Of a stretch of 16,812 bases of DNA, positions 16,362-16,812 are shown piece by piece (position 1 is the first letter of the stretch; every line of letters begins with the position of its first letter). Below the pieces are notes generated by a model. The model did no database searches and was not told the origin of the DNA. It was given only the letters and a program-made list of their open reading frames with translations. The stretch is from assembly GCA_020028375.1 (NCBI GenBank), contig JAHZNX010000014.1, forward strand, positions 1-16,812, written 5' to 3'. A program made the position numbers and the translations under genes. This DNA is from Betaproteobacteria bacterium (GTDB lineage: Bacteria; Pseudomonadota; Gammaproteobacteria; Burkholderiales; SG8-41).

Positions 16362-16812
16362 GGTCGCTCAGGTGGCATCGCGCGATCGATACTGCTGTTC
16401 CGCCTTGAGGGCGCCTCCCTGGCGATTGAGCGGCAGCACCTGACCGCGGCTACAGTCTACTCCAAATGGACGGAGGCGTCGTACTTAAAAGTCTTGTGAC
16501 CTTAGCAGCTTATAGTCTGAAATTAATGTGAAATCTGACTCACATGGCTCGAAGAATCGGCAGGTCGCCGCGGCCAGACGGCGCGGGCAGCGGTACGCTC
16601 ACTGTGCAATGCCTGCGTCAGAACCTGGCGCGGCTCGACCTTCCCGCACGGACCGGGCCTCACCCACGGTTTTCTGCGGCACCCTGCGGGCTGTGTTCGT
16701 CGTCAACCGGAAATGCGTCACGGTAAACCCGATGTTCCGGACCAGGAATACCATGACAGCGAAACCAGGATGGAGGAAGGGCTTCCGACACCGTGGCGCG
16801 CAGGTCACATGC
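16362..16812. other. Right-edge region without a recognisable gene; probable pil/chp promoter area
   Basis: I see no recognisable gene in these 451 bases. Bases 16480-16545 are clearly richer in A and T than the rest, as expected for the promoter region of pilG, but no convincing -35/-10 pair with normal spacing stands out. A plus-strand frame is open from 16539 to the window end. It lacks a good start codon and its residues resemble no family I know. A minus-strand frame at 16808-16599 is equally uninformative. A gene could begin beyond the window. Confidence 0.4.
16526..16545. promoter_or_regulatory. Inverted repeat ATGTGA-N8-TCACAT upstream of pilG
   Basis: ATGTGA at 16526-16531 is mirrored by TCACAT at 16540-16545, in the A+T-rich region about 200 bases upstream of the pilG start. 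The half-sites resemble those of CRP/Vfr-family activators, but the centre is eight bases instead of six, so a canonical CRP site is not supported. It may be an operator for another dimeric regulator or chance. Confidence 0.3.

Noticed and set aside
16539..16812. Plus-strand frame open to the window end, with a Cys-x-x-Cys
   Set aside because: Considered as rubredoxin, which often lies near pilG, but it lacks the second Cys pair context, has no good start codon, and the residues match nothing known to me.

Overview
The window looks like chromosomal DNA of a GC-rich proteobacterium, most likely a betaproteobacterium. The coding frames are strongly biased to G or C at third codon positions. The right half is a Pil-Chp chemosensory cluster in the order pilG-pilH-pilI-pilJ-chpA, without the pilK and chpB adaptation genes that sit in the Pseudomonas cluster. 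The lineage call is inference from gene order and protein character; no rRNA or tRNA is present to confirm it.

Layout. At the left edge (1-373, plus strand) is the tail of a BrnT-type toxin overlapping a complete BrnA-type antitoxin. Every other gene is on the minus strand, so the rest reads from right to left. From 16322 down to 7662 is the pil/chp cluster: two stand-alone receiver proteins (PilG, PilH), a CheW-like adaptor (PilI), a membrane chemoreceptor (PilJ) and a 1707-residue hybrid CheA kinase (ChpA/PilL). Next comes a 300-base gap holding a frame-broken gene remnant and a small hairpin. Below it, a crotonase-fold protein (7363-6554) and a secreted Vgb-like beta-propeller (6540-5551) form a tight pair. 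A large stem-loop (5473-5516) separates this pair from a hemolysin III/PAQR membrane protein (5439-4786). The last block is an ABC importer: periplasmic binding protein (4750-3428), fused two-domain permease (3297-1573) and ATPase (1549-443). A 115-bp imperfect palindromic repeat is inserted between the binding protein and permease genes.

How the genes work together. In the Pil-Chp system PilJ senses a signal across the inner membrane and PilI couples it to ChpA. ChpA phosphorylates its own Hpt domains and passes phosphate to PilG and PilH, which steer type IV pilus extension and retraction and so twitching or surface sensing. The ABC block is a complete importer of the iron(III)/phosphonate/polyamine-like superfamily, but its substrate cannot be read from the sequence. 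I saw no phage, insertion sequence, CRISPR array or RNA gene. The clearest oddities are the palindromic repeat inside the ABC operon, a crotonase lacking both usual catalytic glutamates, the decayed gene after chpA, the compact Hpt array of ChpA with one degenerate domain, and a probable TTG start of pilG.
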